Below are positions 18,261-26,994 of a stretch of 64,000 nucleotides of DNA, one piece after another. Both the position numbers and the translations under genes were made by a program. The DNA lies in NCBI RefSeq assembly GCF_003054045.1, contig NZ_QBKH01000001.1, forward strand, positions 558,001 through 622,000, read 5' to 3'. The notes below the pieces were generated by a model, which worked only from the letters and a program-made list of their open reading frames with translations, made no database searches and was not told the DNA's origin. Source of the DNA: Sphingobacterium faecium. GTDB lineage: Bacteria; Bacteroidota; Bacteroidia; Sphingobacteriales; Sphingobacteriaceae. Numbering within the stretch: position 1 is the first letter of the stretch; each line of letters starts with the position of its first letter.

Positions 18261-19733
18261 ATGGGTAAAGGTATAACAAGTCGTGAAGAAGACTATTCAC
18301 AATGGTATAATGACCTTGTGATCAAGGCTGACTTGGCAGAATACGCTGCAGTAAGAGGATGTATGGTAATTAAACCATATGGATACGCTATTTGGGAGCG
18401 TATGCAAGCCGTTTTGGATAAAAAATTTAAAGATACTGGCCACAGTAATGCTTATTTTCCTTTGTTCATCCCTAAGTCATTTTTTTCGAAAGAGGCTTCA
18501 CATGTTGAAGGTTTTGCAACTGAATGTGCAGTCGTCACACATTACCGTTTAAAAAACGATGGTCATGGAAATATTATTGTAGATGAAGATGCTAAATTAG
18601 AAGAAGAACTAATCGTTAGGCCAACTTCAGAAACGATTATTTGGAATACTTACCGCGGGTGGATCGAATCTTATCGTGATCTTCCGATCTTAGTGAACCA
18701 ATGGGCCAACGTCGTACGTTGGGAAATGCGTACAAGACTGTTTTTACGTACGACAGAATTTCTATGGCAAGAAGGTCATACAGCGCATGCCACACAAGAA
18801 GAAGCAATTGAAGAAACAGAAAAAATGCTTCACGTATATGGTGACTTCGTCGAGAACTATTTAGGTGTACCTGTTATTCGCGGTCGTAAAACAGAAAATG
18901 AACGTTTTGCAGGAGCAATCGATACGTATTGTATCGAAGCATTGATGCAGGATGGTAAAGCTTTGCAAGCTGGTACTTCACATTTTCTAGGTCAAAACTT
19001 TGCAAAAGCCTTTGATGTTAAATTTACTTCTAGAGAAGGTAAACTTGAGCATGTGTGGGCAACATCTTGGGGTGTTTCTACGCGTTTAATGGGAGCTTTG
19101 GTTATGGCACACTCGGATGATCAAGGTTTGGTATTGCCACCCATGTTAGCACCAATTCAAGTCGTAGTCGTTCCAATTTTTAAAACTGCAGAAGAAAAAC
19201 AAGCGATCGATACGTTTATCGATGCCCTGTCTACAGAATTAAAAAGTAAAAATATTTCTGTGAAATATGATGACCGCGATACGCAAAGACCAGGATTCAA
19301 ATTTGCAGAGTGGGAGCTGAAAGGTGTGCCATTGCGCGTGGCCATCGGAGCCCGTGATATGCAAAATGGAACGGTTGAATTAGCAAGACGTGATACACAA
19401 ATAAAAGAAACTGTTGAACAAGCTGGTTTAGGTGACAGAATTGAGCGATTATTGAATGAAATTCAAGAAAACATTTTTAAGAAAGCATTAGATTATAGAG
19501 ATTCTCATATTACAGAAGTAAATTCATATGATGAATTTAAAGCAGTATTAGAAACCAAAGCTGGTTTTATTTCCTGTCATTGGGACGGAACAGTAGAAAC
19601 GGAGAAACTTGTTAAAGAAGAAACGAAAGCTACCATCCGCTGTATTCCTTTGGATGCCAAAGAAGAAGCCGGTATCTGTATTTTCACAGGTAAGCCATCA
19701 ACAAAAAGAGTTTTATTTGCGAAAGCATATTAA
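18261..19733 (+). CDS. proS: Prolyl-tRNA synthetase, archaeal/eukaryotic-like type
   Basis: Class II synthetase charging tRNA-Pro. At 490 residues it lacks the bacterial editing insertion and has the C-terminal extension of the archaeal-type enzyme. Seen: motif 1 region [27 protein letters not shown], motif 2 [25 protein letters not shown], the anticodon-binding segment [25 protein letters not shown], and the C-terminal zinc-domain remnant. The start [20 protein letters not shown] fits the family. The next gene begins 18 nt later, so an operon with the epimerase-like gene is likely. Absence of the INS editing domain suggests reliance on free-standing editing (inference). Confidence 0.96.
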   Translation: MGKGITSREEDYSQWYNDLVIKADLAEYAAVRGCMVIKPYGYAIWERMQAVLDKKFKDTGHSNAYFPLFIPKSFFSKEASHVEGFATECAVVTHYRLKNDGHGNIIVDEDAKLEEELIVRPTSETIIWNTYRGWIESYRDLPILVNQWANVVRWEMRTRLFLRTTEFLWQEGHTAHATQEEAIEETEKMLHVYGDFVENYLGVPVIRGRKTENERFAGAIDTYCIEALMQDGKALQAGTSHFLGQNFAKAFDVKFTSREGKLEHVWATSWGVSTRLMGALVMAHSDDQGLVLPPMLAPIQVVVVPIFKTAEEKQAIDTFIDALSTELKSKNISVKYDDRDTQRPGFKFAEWELKGVPLRVAIGARDMQNGTVELARRDTQIKETVEQAGLGDRIERLLNEIQENIFKKALDYRDSHITEVNSYDEFKAVLETKAGFISCHWDGTVETEKLVKEETKATIRCIPLDAKEEAGICIFTGKPSTKRVLFAKAY

Positions 19734-19751
19734 TCTATAAATCACTTTCTC

Positions 19752-20537
19752 ATGCGTTATCTTATATTAGGATGTGGATGGGTAGGAGAGTTTGTTGCTA
19801 AGTTGTGGTTGAACGAAGGACATGAGGTCTGGGCATCAACGACTACAGATGAAAAATACCATCGGTTACGCTCCGATGGTATTTTTGTATTTACACACAA
19901 TTTTGACAAATCTGCTACACTTCCTGATGATCTGCCAATTGACTTTGATTATATTTTAGTGAGTATTCCGGCATCAAGTAAATCAACAATCGAACAATTA
20001 ACTCATCGGTTTTTCCATGTAGCTCAATCGTTATCGACGCTAACTTATAAAAAAATTATATACTTAAGTTCTACCGGAATATATCCCGATGTGTCCAAAG
20101 AAATTATGGAAGATACTTTTGCAGAAAATGAGCTGCAGGAAAAATTATTGTTAGCAGAAAAAGCCATTGGTCAATTTCCAAGAACACATGTTTTCCGTTT
20201 AGGAGGCTTGTTTGGTCTAAATCGCATATTTGCTAAGTATTTTGCAAATAAGATCTGTACAACAGGAGGGCAGCTCGCTAACTTTATCCATTTAGAAGAT
20301 GTTGCTAGGATTATCAGTTTGGGGTTTGTGACCCCCTTAACCTATGCGATATATAATGTGGTATGCCCGCTTCATCCCTCAAAAAAAGATGTCATTGAAG
20401 CATCTGCAAAAAATTATGGCTTTGATTTGCCCAGCGCTTTCAATGATAGCGCATCATTCCAAAAAATTGTACGATCAGCGCGTCTGCAAAATGACTTGAA
20501 TTATACTTTTAAATACAAATCTCCGTTAGATTTTTAA
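19752..20537 (+). CDS. NAD(P)-dependent epimerase/dehydratase-like (SDR) protein
   Basis: 261-residue extended-SDR-like protein. The Rossmann motif is at the extreme N terminus (LILGCGWVGEFVAKLW). The strand-helix pattern continues with IDFDYILVSIPASS and KKIIYLSSTGIYPD, the region where SDR enzymes carry the active-site Ser/Thr and Tyr. HVFRLGGLFG and FIHLEDVARII follow. It resembles YeeZ-type proteins, whose substrates are not known. It starts 18 nt after proS and ends 39 nt before the PLP enzyme gene, consistent with cotranscription, without obvious metabolic logic. Confidence 0.75.
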   Translation: MRYLILGCGWVGEFVAKLWLNEGHEVWASTTTDEKYHRLRSDGIFVFTHNFDKSATLPDDLPIDFDYILVSIPASSKSTIEQLTHRFFHVAQSLSTLTYKKIIYLSSTGIYPDVSKEIMEDTFAENELQEKLLLAEKAIGQFPRTHVFRLGGLFGLNRIFAKYFANKICTTGGQLANFIHLEDVARIISLGFVTPLTYAIYNVVCPLHPSKKDVIEASAKNYGFDLPSAFNDSASFQKIVRSARLQNDLNYTFKYKSPLDF

Positions 20538-20576
20538 TAAATTTACTTTTCAGAATTAACATAAATAGTAAAAAAT

Positions 20577-21722
20577 ATGGCATATAAATTTGCAACGAAA
20601 GCAATTCATGCTGGTCAACAATCGGATCCAACAACGGGTGCGGTGATGACTCCAATATATCAAACCTCTACCTATCAACAAGCATCTCCTGGCGAACACA
20701 AGGGATATGAATATTCGAGAGGAACAAACCCAACACGTAAAGCATTGGAAGATTGTTTAGCTGCTTTAGAAAATGGTCAGTACGGCTTAGCTTTTTCAAG
20801 CGGTATGGCAGCTACAGATTGCGTGTTGCGTTTATTGAAACCAGGAGATGAAGTCGTGACAGGTGACGATTTATATGGCGGTTCTTACCGAATCTTTACC
20901 AAAGTATACGAAGCTTATGGTATAACTTTCAAATTTGTCAATACCTCAGACGTTGATGCAGTCCGATCAGCAATCTCGGATAAGACTAAATTAATCTGGG
21001 TAGAAACACCAACCAATCCAACATTGAAGATTGCAGATGTACAAGCAATAGGTCAAGTTGCTAAAGAGAAGAAGGTGCTTTATGTTGTCGATAATACCTT
21101 TGCCTCTCCATATTTACAAAACCCTTTGGATATGGGGGCTGATATCGTCATGCATTCGGCAACAAAGTATATCAATGGTCACTCGGATGTGGTTATGGGA
21201 GCATTAGTCATGAATGATGAAGACTTATATAAACAATTGTTCTTTTATTATAACGCTGTAGGTGGAACTCCTGGTCCTCAGGATTCTTTTTTAGCACTTC
21301 GTGGTATCAAGACTTTACATCTGCGTATGGAAGCACATTGTGCCAATGGACGTAAAGTCGCGGAGTACTTAAAAAGCCATCCTAAAATTGAGAAAATTTA
21401 CTGGCCAGGTTTCGAAGATCATCCTGGACATGATATTGCTAAAAAACAAATGCGTGATTTTGGTGGTATGATATCTATTGTATTAAAAGGTGCCGATCTA
21501 AAGGAAACTTTCCGTATCGCTTCACAATTTAAAGTATTCACCCTCGCTGAATCTTTAGGAGGCGTAGAGTCTTTGATCAATCATCCAGCAACGATGACAC
21601 ATGGATCAATTCCAAAAGAAACACGGGAAAAAGTTGGTGTGGTGGACAATCTGATCCGTATCTCTGTAGGAATAGAAGATGCTGATGACTTGATCGAAGA
21701 TCTGGAACAAGCTTTAGTATAA
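20577..21722 (+). CDS. Cystathionine gamma-synthase/lyase family PLP enzyme
   Basis: 381-residue Cys/Met metabolism PLP enzyme (fold type I). The N terminus KFATKAIHAGQQSDPTTGAV and YEYSRGTNPTRKALE are diagnostic. The phosphate-cup SSGMAA and the PLP Lys in HSATKYINGHSDVVMG (near residue 197) are present. The C-terminal SLGGVESLINHPATMTH follows. Sequence alone does not separate gamma-synthase (methionine synthesis) from gamma-lyase (reverse transsulfuration); gamma-synthase is the common name for close relatives. It is last in a proS-led run and is closed by a terminator. Confidence 0.9.
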   Translation: MAYKFATKAIHAGQQSDPTTGAVMTPIYQTSTYQQASPGEHKGYEYSRGTNPTRKALEDCLAALENGQYGLAFSSGMAATDCVLRLLKPGDEVVTGDDLYGGSYRIFTKVYEAYGITFKFVNTSDVDAVRSAISDKTKLIWVETPTNPTLKIADVQAIGQVAKEKKVLYVVDNTFASPYLQNPLDMGADIVMHSATKYINGHSDVVMGALVMNDEDLYKQLFFYYNAVGGTPGPQDSFLALRGIKTLHLRMEAHCANGRKVAEYLKSHPKIEKIYWPGFEDHPGHDIAKKQMRDFGGMISIVLKGADLKETFRIASQFKVFTLAESLGGVESLINHPATMTHGSIPKETREKVGVVDNLIRISVGIEDADDLIEDLEQALV

Positions 21723-21743
21723 TTATAGATTAAAAAGGTTATG

Positions 21744-21797
21744 ACCATCAGTTTCTTCTGATATTCTTTATTAGAAGAAACTGGTGGTTTTTATTTT
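21744..21797 (+). terminator. Terminator after the PLP enzyme gene
   Basis: 16-bp stem ACCATCAGTTTCTTCT/AGAAGAAACTGGTGGT with one G-T wobble, then a T-run. It ends just before the next start at 21805. Confidence 0.75.
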
Positions 21798-21804
21798 AGT
21801 GTAA

Positions 21805-22581
21805 ATGGCAGATTTTAATATTAAGGATTTTCTAGATAAAAAAGTTGAAGAATATAATCAACCCAATTTTATAACTCATGATCCCATCTGTATTCCCCAT
21901 CGTTTTCAAAAGCAAGAAGATATTGAAATTATGGGATTTATAGCAGCTATATTAGCATGGGGGCAGCGTAAAACGATTATTAATAAATGCACAGAGCTGA
22001 TTGAGCGCATGGATGGAAGTCCACATGATTTTATCATGAATCATCAAGAAATTGATCTCAAGCAAGTGCTCGGATTTAAGCATCGTACTTTTAATGATAC
22101 CGATCTTTTGTATTTTATTCAGTTTTTCCGCTATCATTATAACCATTTTACATCTTTGGAAGATGCATTCTTAGTTGGTCAGGAACATGCTGATGAGATT
22201 ATTCTTGAAAAATCATTAGATGAGTTTAAAAACTATTTTTTCTCGCTCCCCGATTATCCATTAAGAACAAGAAAGCATATCAGTTCGCCTATTCAAAAAT
22301 CAACTGTAAAAAGGATCAATATGTTTCTGCGTTGGATGGTACGAGACGATGATAAAGGAGTAGATTTTGGAATTTGGAAGCGGCTGAATCAAAAAGATCT
22401 CATTTGTCCCTGTGATCTTCATGTAGAACGTGTAGCACGAAAATTCGGATTGATTACCTTAGATAAAGTAAATTGGAAAACAGCACTGGAGTTGACTGCC
22501 AATTTAAGAAAATTGGATCCCCTTGATCCTGTTAAATATGATTTTGCTTTGTTTGGTTTAGGCGTAGAGCGAGAATTATAA
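21805..22581 (+). CDS. TIGR02757 family protein (DUF2400)
   Basis: 258-residue protein of the TIGR02757/DUF2400 family, widespread in Bacteroidota and of unknown function. Conserved features seen: NFITHDPICIPHRFQKQEDIE near residue 20, GFIAAILAWGQRKTII, RIDMFLRWMVR-like KRINMFLRWMVRDDDKGVDF, and CDLHVERVARKFGL toward the C terminus. The CPCDLH segment could hold a metal, which is inference. The ATG at 21805 is only a few bases past the upstream terminator. The gene is closed by a convergent hairpin shared with the LysR gene. Confidence 0.88.
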   Translation: MADFNIKDFLDKKVEEYNQPNFITHDPICIPHRFQKQEDIEIMGFIAAILAWGQRKTIINKCTELIERMDGSPHDFIMNHQEIDLKQVLGFKHRTFNDTDLLYFIQFFRYHYNHFTSLEDAFLVGQEHADEIILEKSLDEFKNYFFSLPDYPLRTRKHISSPIQKSTVKRINMFLRWMVRDDDKGVDFGIWKRLNQKDLICPCDLHVERVARKFGLITLDKVNWKTALELTANLRKLDPLDPVKYDFALFGLGVEREL

Positions 22582-22622
22582 AATAAAGATCAGCACACGA
22601 ATGGAAATCTGACCTTTATTTT
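22581..22622. terminator. Convergent hairpin terminator
   Basis: 13-bp stem AAATAAAGATCAG/CTGACCTTTATTT with one mismatch, followed by T/A tracts on both sides. It lies between the TIGR02757 and LysR genes. Confidence 0.6.
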
Positions 22623-22642
22623 ATAGCTATTTGATAAACTAT

Positions 22643-23518
22643 TTATGCAGTATAGTAGGCTTTAATCAAGGTTATAAATTGTTGTAAAACGGGATGCTGG
22701 CTTTTTTGATCATAGGCTAGTATGACTTCCGTTTGAATCTCCTGCTCCTTTAGACTATGGAAGTTTAAGGTCAGCTCGGTGTCCTGTTTAGAGACCGATG
22801 TTGGAACAAATGCGATGCCCAAGCCATTTGCTACTAATTCCAATATGGAATGCATGGTATTACATTCGTGGACAATCTGTGGATGAAAACCAATTCTATT
22901 GGCACAAGCTATAATTTGATTGTGATAGTCGTCCGCATAGCTGGCATTATAGGAGATAAAGTCTTCTTGCATCAATGTAATCGCACTGATATCTTTTGTC
23001 CAATCTTTTGGAGTTGCTAGACAGAACGAATCTTTGAATAAAGAATGAACCTGAAGATCGGTCGTGAATATTGGCGCACGTAAGATCCCTAAGTCCAACT
23101 TGCCGTTTTCTAATGCTATTTTTTGCTTTTGAGAAGAAATCTCATAAAGATATACATGCAAATATGGAAACTCTGCTTTTATCTTTTTGAGGATGTGTGC
23201 CAACATCTTTTTCGGGGTAGAGCTGATGTATCCCAATCTAAAATCGCCCGATATTGCTTGATGTAGCTGCTTGGCCATCAATTTAGCTTTCTCCAGCTGC
23301 TGCATCAATTGATCACATTCCTTTAAAAAATAGCGACCAGCATTAGTCAGCTCTACACGCTTGTTATTACGATAAAATAAAATCACGCCCAACTCTTTCT
23401 CCAAATCTTTAATTTGGCGGGTAAGCGGAGGTTGAGAGATGTGCAATTGTTCTGCTGCTCGTCCAAAATGTAACGTGGTCGCTACTGCTTTAAAATAATG
23501 TAAATGTCTTAATTCCAT
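22643..23518 (-). CDS. LysR family transcriptional regulator
   Basis: 291-residue LysR regulator. The N-terminal winged helix-turn-helix is clear: MELRHLHYFKAVATTLHFGRAA, then EQLHISQPPLTRQIKDLEKELG. The substrate-binding domain (about 90-291) includes RLGYISSTPKKML and the ligand-pocket-like GLGIAFVPTS. It is divergent from a SAM methyltransferase, with a 91-nt spacer carrying repeated GTATTAAT sites and an ATAC-N7-GTAT dyad. LysR proteins usually control the divergent gene and themselves, so the methyltransferase is the expected target. The inducer is unknown. Confidence 0.93.
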   Translation of the reverse strand: MELRHLHYFKAVATTLHFGRAAEQLHISQPPLTRQIKDLEKELGVILFYRNNKRVELTNAGRYFLKECDQLMQQLEKAKLMAKQLHQAISGDFRLGYISSTPKKMLAHILKKIKAEFPYLHVYLYEISSQKQKIALENGKLDLGILRAPIFTTDLQVHSLFKDSFCLATPKDWTKDISAITLMQEDFISYNASYADDYHNQIIACANRIGFHPQIVHECNTMHSILELVANGLGIAFVPTSVSKQDTELTLNFHSLKEQEIQTEVILAYDQKSQHPVLQQFITLIKAYYTA

Positions 23519-23520
23519 CG

Positions 23521-23572
23521 ATACTTGAAAGGTATTAATAATTGCCTAAAATAGTATTTTTAAAGTATTAAT
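23521..23572. promoter_or_regulatory. Candidate LysR operator sites
   Basis: ATAC-N7-GTAT at 23521-23535 fits the T-N11-A LysR rule. GTATTAAT occurs at 23532-23539 and again at 23565-23572, 33 bp apart, about three helical turns. The sites lie between the divergent LysR and methyltransferase starts. Confidence 0.45.
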
Positions 23573-23580
23573 CAATGCTT

Positions 23581-23588
23581 TAGATTTG
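23581..23588 (+). promoter_or_regulatory. -7 box of the methyltransferase gene
   Basis: TAGATTTG matches TAnnTTTG and lies 21 nt before the ATG at 23610. It rules out the in-frame TTG at 23586 as start. Confidence 0.5.
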
Positions 23589-23609
23589 AAAAAGTTAAAA
23601 AACAATGAT

Positions 23610-24323
23610 ATGACAGAAAAATCAACATTAAAGGAGATTGAAGAGCGTTTTGATAAGGATGTAAGTCGTTTTTCAAATCTTGACACCGGTCAGCAGACGA
23701 CTTTAGATGCGCTTTTTAATATGGAGCTGATCACGGATGGTATCGCTGCTGTATATCCCGATTTAAAGCAGGTGCTAGATATTGGTTGTGGTGCCGGAAA
23801 TTATCCAGTCAAATTAGCACATCAAGTTTCAAATTTTGATTGTACGCTGGTTGATTTAAGTCAACCGATGCTCGATAAGGCCTATGAACGCCTACAAGGA
23901 TTGACATCAGGCAAAGTTGAAATAATAAAAGGTGATTTTAGAACAGTGGCGCTAAAAGAAAATAGTTATGACGTGATTATAGCTACGGCGGTATTGCATC
24001 ATCTGCGTGATGATCAAGATTGGGAACAAGCGTTTGAAAAATTATATCGGTTGTTGAAAAAGGGCGGGAGTCTGTGGATTTTTGATTTGGTAATACAGGA
24101 TCATGAAGCTATTCAGCATTTAATTTATCATCAGCATTACGGAGCCTATCTGACGAATTTGAAAGACGAATCCTACCGCGATCACGTGTTCAATTATATT
24201 GAACACGAAGACACACCACGTAGTCTGACCTATCAGCTAAATTTATTGAAAACAGTGGGGTTTAATTTCGTAGACGTGCTTCACAAAAAATTAAATTTTG
24301 CCTCTTTTGTGGCTTTTAAATAA
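23610..24323 (+). CDS. Class I SAM-dependent methyltransferase
   Basis: 237-residue methyltransferase. The SAM-binding motif I is VLDIGCGAGNYPVKLA, followed by the acidic loop CTLVDLSQPMLDKA, motif II-like IIKGDFRTVAL, and YDVIIATAVLHHL (motif IV region). GGSLWIFDLVIQ follows. The C-terminal half, with HHQHYGAYLTNLKDE and DVLHKKLNFASFVAFK, looks like a small-molecule methyltransferase of the UbiE/Tam type. The substrate is unknown. It is divergent from the LysR gene and probably its target. The start at 23610 is preferred because a -7 box overlaps the upstream TTG. Confidence 0.85.
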   Translation: MTEKSTLKEIEERFDKDVSRFSNLDTGQQTTLDALFNMELITDGIAAVYPDLKQVLDIGCGAGNYPVKLAHQVSNFDCTLVDLSQPMLDKAYERLQGLTSGKVEIIKGDFRTVALKENSYDVIIATAVLHHLRDDQDWEQAFEKLYRLLKKGGSLWIFDLVIQDHEAIQHLIYHQHYGAYLTNLKDESYRDHVFNYIEHEDTPRSLTYQLNLLKTVGFNFVDVLHKKLNFASFVAFK

Positions 24324-24665
24324 CTGTCGATTTTGCTTCCACAGTTTCCATGTCAACTTCGGATTTGATTAATAGCAAGTTCACTAATAATAGGGATATA
24401 ATAGGGGGTTTATAGTGGGTTAGTAGGGGGTTAATAGGGGTATACCCCTATTAACCCCCTACTAACTCTAATTTATATCTAAAGTAAACCTAAATTAATA
24501 TCTAATTTGGTGTCTTTTTGATATGAAGCAGTATTTTATATATTCATAAATAAGAGACTCTTTCATTAAAAAAATAATATTTGTAGATGATCACTCCCTA
24601 TCCGCCAAATGATTTTCGTACTTTTATAAGCTATTTTAGATAACATATAATATTAGGAGAAAGCT
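24324..24665. other. Intergenic region with G-runs and long palindrome
   Basis: This gap between the methyltransferase and uvrD holds no gene. At 24393-24440 there are six runs of three to five G separated by six to eight bases. They lead into a perfect 48-bp palindrome at 24419-24466. AT-rich near-repeats of the form TAATTTATATCT / TTAATATCTAATTT follow to about 24520. An AGGAGA just before 24666 looks like a ribosome binding site for uvrD. Confidence 0.6.
24419..24466. repeat. 48-bp perfect palindrome with G-run arm
   Basis: Perfect two-fold symmetry about 24442/24443 with centre GGGGTATACCCC and no loop bases. The left arm is G-rich and the right arm C-rich. Unlike the terminators nearby, no T-run follows. 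The left arm continues upstream as further G-runs. Confidence 0.85.
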
Positions 24666-26942
24666 TTGGATTTTTTAGCAGGATTGAACCCTTCTCAAAG
24701 AGGAGCTGTAGAACAAACTGACGGTCCAGTAATGATTGTTGCTGGAGCTGGATCAGGAAAAACGCGTGTCATTACTTACCGTGTCGCACATTTAATACAA
24801 AAAGGAGTAGATCCTTTCCATATATTAGTATTGACCTTTACGAATAAGGCAGCTAAAGAAATGCGTAATCGTATTATGTCTGTTGTTGGTGCTGAAGCCA
24901 AAAACATATGGATGGGTACATTTCACTCTGTATTTGCAAAGATTTTACGTGTTGAAGCGGAGTTAATCGGATACCCACGTAATTTTACAATTTACGATAC
25001 CGATGATACGAAAAGCTTATTGAGGTCCATTTTAAAAGAAATGAACCTGGACGATAAACTCTATAATGTCAATCAAGTATATGGACGTATTTCGCAGGCT
25101 AAAAATAACCTGATCTCACCACAAGAGTACAATAAAAATGAAGCTCTTAAAGCTGAAGATATTTCCAACGGGCGAGGACAATTGGGAGAAATCTATATGA
25201 CGTATGCACAGCGTTGTTATCGTGCAGGTGCGATGGATTTTGATGATCTGTTATTTAAGACCAACGTACTGCTTAATAAGCACCCAGAAGTACTGCATAA
25301 ATATCAGCATCAGTTCAAATACTTGATGGTCGATGAGTATCAGGATACAAACTTTTCACAGTATTTAATCGTTAAACGTTTAGCTGCTGTCAATGAAAAT
25401 ATTTGTGTGGTGGGCGATGATGCACAAAGTATTTATGCGTTTCGTGGAGCAAATATTCAGAATATCCTGAATTTCCAAAAAGATTATCCAACTGTTCAAG
25501 TATTCAAATTAGAACAAAATTATCGGTCGACTCAAACGATTGTGAATGCAGCTAATTCGGTCATTGCTAACAATCAAAATCAATTGGAGAAGAATGTCTT
25601 TTCGGATAATGAAGAAGGGGAGAAAATTAAGGTCTCTCGTGCATTTTCAGATAATGAGGAAGGGAAAATTGTCGCAGAATTGATTTCACAGGAAAAGGCT
25701 TTAAAATCTTTAAACTATAAAGACTTCGCTATTCTATATCGTACAAATGCCCAATCTAGAGCGATGGAGGAAGCCTTACGAAAAATTAATATTCCTTATA
25801 AAATATACGGTGGTACTTCATTCTATCAAAGGAAAGAAATTAAGGATCTAATTGCTTACTTTAGGTTGACCTTTAATCCAAATGATGAGGAGGCGTTAAA
25901 ACGAGTGATTAATTACCCACGTCGTGGTATAGGCGATACCACAGTAGAGAAGATTGTTATTGCAGCGGATCAACATCAATATCGTCTTTGGGACATTGTA
26001 GCCAATGCTCAGATGTTTATGGATGGTCGCAGTGCGGCATCTGTAGGTGGTTTTGGTCAAATGATATTGAGTTTTCAGGCATTAGCAAAGACCAATAGCG
26101 CTTTTGATACCGCGATGCACATTGCGCAGCATTCGGGTATATTAAAGGAATTGTACGAAGATAAATCTGTAGAAGGATTGACTCGTTACGAACATATCCA
26201 AGAATTGCTCAATGGTATTAAAGAGTTCTCTGAGCGTGAAGATATCGAGGAACGTGGTTTAGATGTCTATATGCAAGATATTGCTTTGTTGACTAATGAT
26301 GATAATGACAAAGATCCCAATGCAGACACGGTTTCGATGATGACTATACACTCTTCAAAAGGGTTGGAATTTCCAGTTGTATTCATCGTAGGACTGGAAG
26401 AAAATTTATTTCCATCACAATTAGCGTTAAATTCGAGGACAGAATTGGAAGAGGAGCGAAGATTATTTTACGTTGCAGTTACCAGAGCTGAAAAAAAATT
26501 ATTACTTTCGTACGCAACTTCTAGATATCGTTGGGGAACACTGAATAACTGTGAACCAAGTAGATTCTTGGATGAACTGAATCCAGCTTGTTTGGATTTA
26601 GATTTTAAACCAAGACAAAGTTCTTCTGCAGAATCTGGAGGTTTTCAAGGTGAGCGTATTGCTTGGCAGCAAAAAGAGACGGATAGTTTTTCGAAACCTA
26701 AGCCGAAACCTTTTAAAACTACCTCGATATTACCCAAAGCGCATACACCTTCCGCTGGTTTTACTCCGTCTGATACCAATAATTTACAAGTTGGCATGGA
26801 AGTGGAGCATGAAAGATTTGGATTTGGAAAGGTTGTGAACCTGGAAGGATCAAAGGGAGAAGTAAAAGCAACTATTTTCTTTAAAGACTTGGGACAGAAA
26901 CAATTGTTGCTTAAATTTGCAAAACTGAGAATTATTCAATAA
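24666..26942 (+). CDS. uvrD: ATP-dependent DNA helicase UvrD/PcrA
   Basis: Superfamily 1A 3'-5' helicase for nucleotide excision and mismatch repair and for clearing stalled complexes. 758 residues. Seen: the Q-motif LNPSQRGAVEQ, Walker A VAGAGSGKT at about 25-33, motif Ia VLTFTNKAAKEM, motif II VDEYQDTN, motif III VGDDAQSIYAFRGA, motif IV LEQNYRS, motif V TIHSSKGLEFPVVF and motif VI LFYVAVTRAEKKL. The PcrA-type C-terminal tail GMEVEHERFGFGKVVNLEG is also present. The start is TTG at 24666, supported by AGGAGA six bases upstream and by the family N terminus MDFLAGLNPSQR. A ribosome binding site of this quality is uncommon elsewhere in the window. Confidence 0.95.
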   Translation: MDFLAGLNPSQRGAVEQTDGPVMIVAGAGSGKTRVITYRVAHLIQKGVDPFHILVLTFTNKAAKEMRNRIMSVVGAEAKNIWMGTFHSVFAKILRVEAELIGYPRNFTIYDTDDTKSLLRSILKEMNLDDKLYNVNQVYGRISQAKNNLISPQEYNKNEALKAEDISNGRGQLGEIYMTYAQRCYRAGAMDFDDLLFKTNVLLNKHPEVLHKYQHQFKYLMVDEYQDTNFSQYLIVKRLAAVNENICVVGDDAQSIYAFRGANIQNILNFQKDYPTVQVFKLEQNYRSTQTIVNAANSVIANNQNQLEKNVFSDNEEGEKIKVSRAFSDNEEGKIVAELISQEKALKSLNYKDFAILYRTNAQSRAMEEALRKINIPYKIYGGTSFYQRKEIKDLIAYFRLTFNPNDEEALKRVINYPRRGIGDTTVEKIVIAADQHQYRLWDIVANAQMFMDGRSAASVGGFGQMILSFQALAKTNSAFDTAMHIAQHSGILKELYEDKSVEGLTRYEHIQELLNGIKEFSEREDIEERGLDVYMQDIALLTNDDNDKDPNADTVSMMTIHSSKGLEFPVVFIVGLEENLFPSQLALNSRTELEEERRLFYVAVTRAEKKLLLSYATSRYRWGTLNNCEPSRFLDELNPACLDLDFKPRQSSSAESGGFQGERIAWQQKETDSFSKPKPKPFKTTSILPKAHTPSAGFTPSDTNNLQVGMEVEHERFGFGKVVNLEGSKGEVKATIFFKDLGQKQLLLKFAKLRIIQ

Positions 26943-26960
26943 TTTAATACCAAAGTATCA

Positions 26961-26976
26961 AATACAACGTTGTATT
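26961..26976. promoter_or_regulatory. 16-bp perfect palindrome upstream of DUF4290 gene
   Basis: AATACAACGTTGTATT lies in the 52-nt gap between uvrD and the DUF4290 gene, 18 nt before its ATG. It could be an operator or a short RNA hairpin. No T-run follows. Confidence 0.4.
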
Positions 26977-26994
26977 GGTACTGAAATTCACTAT

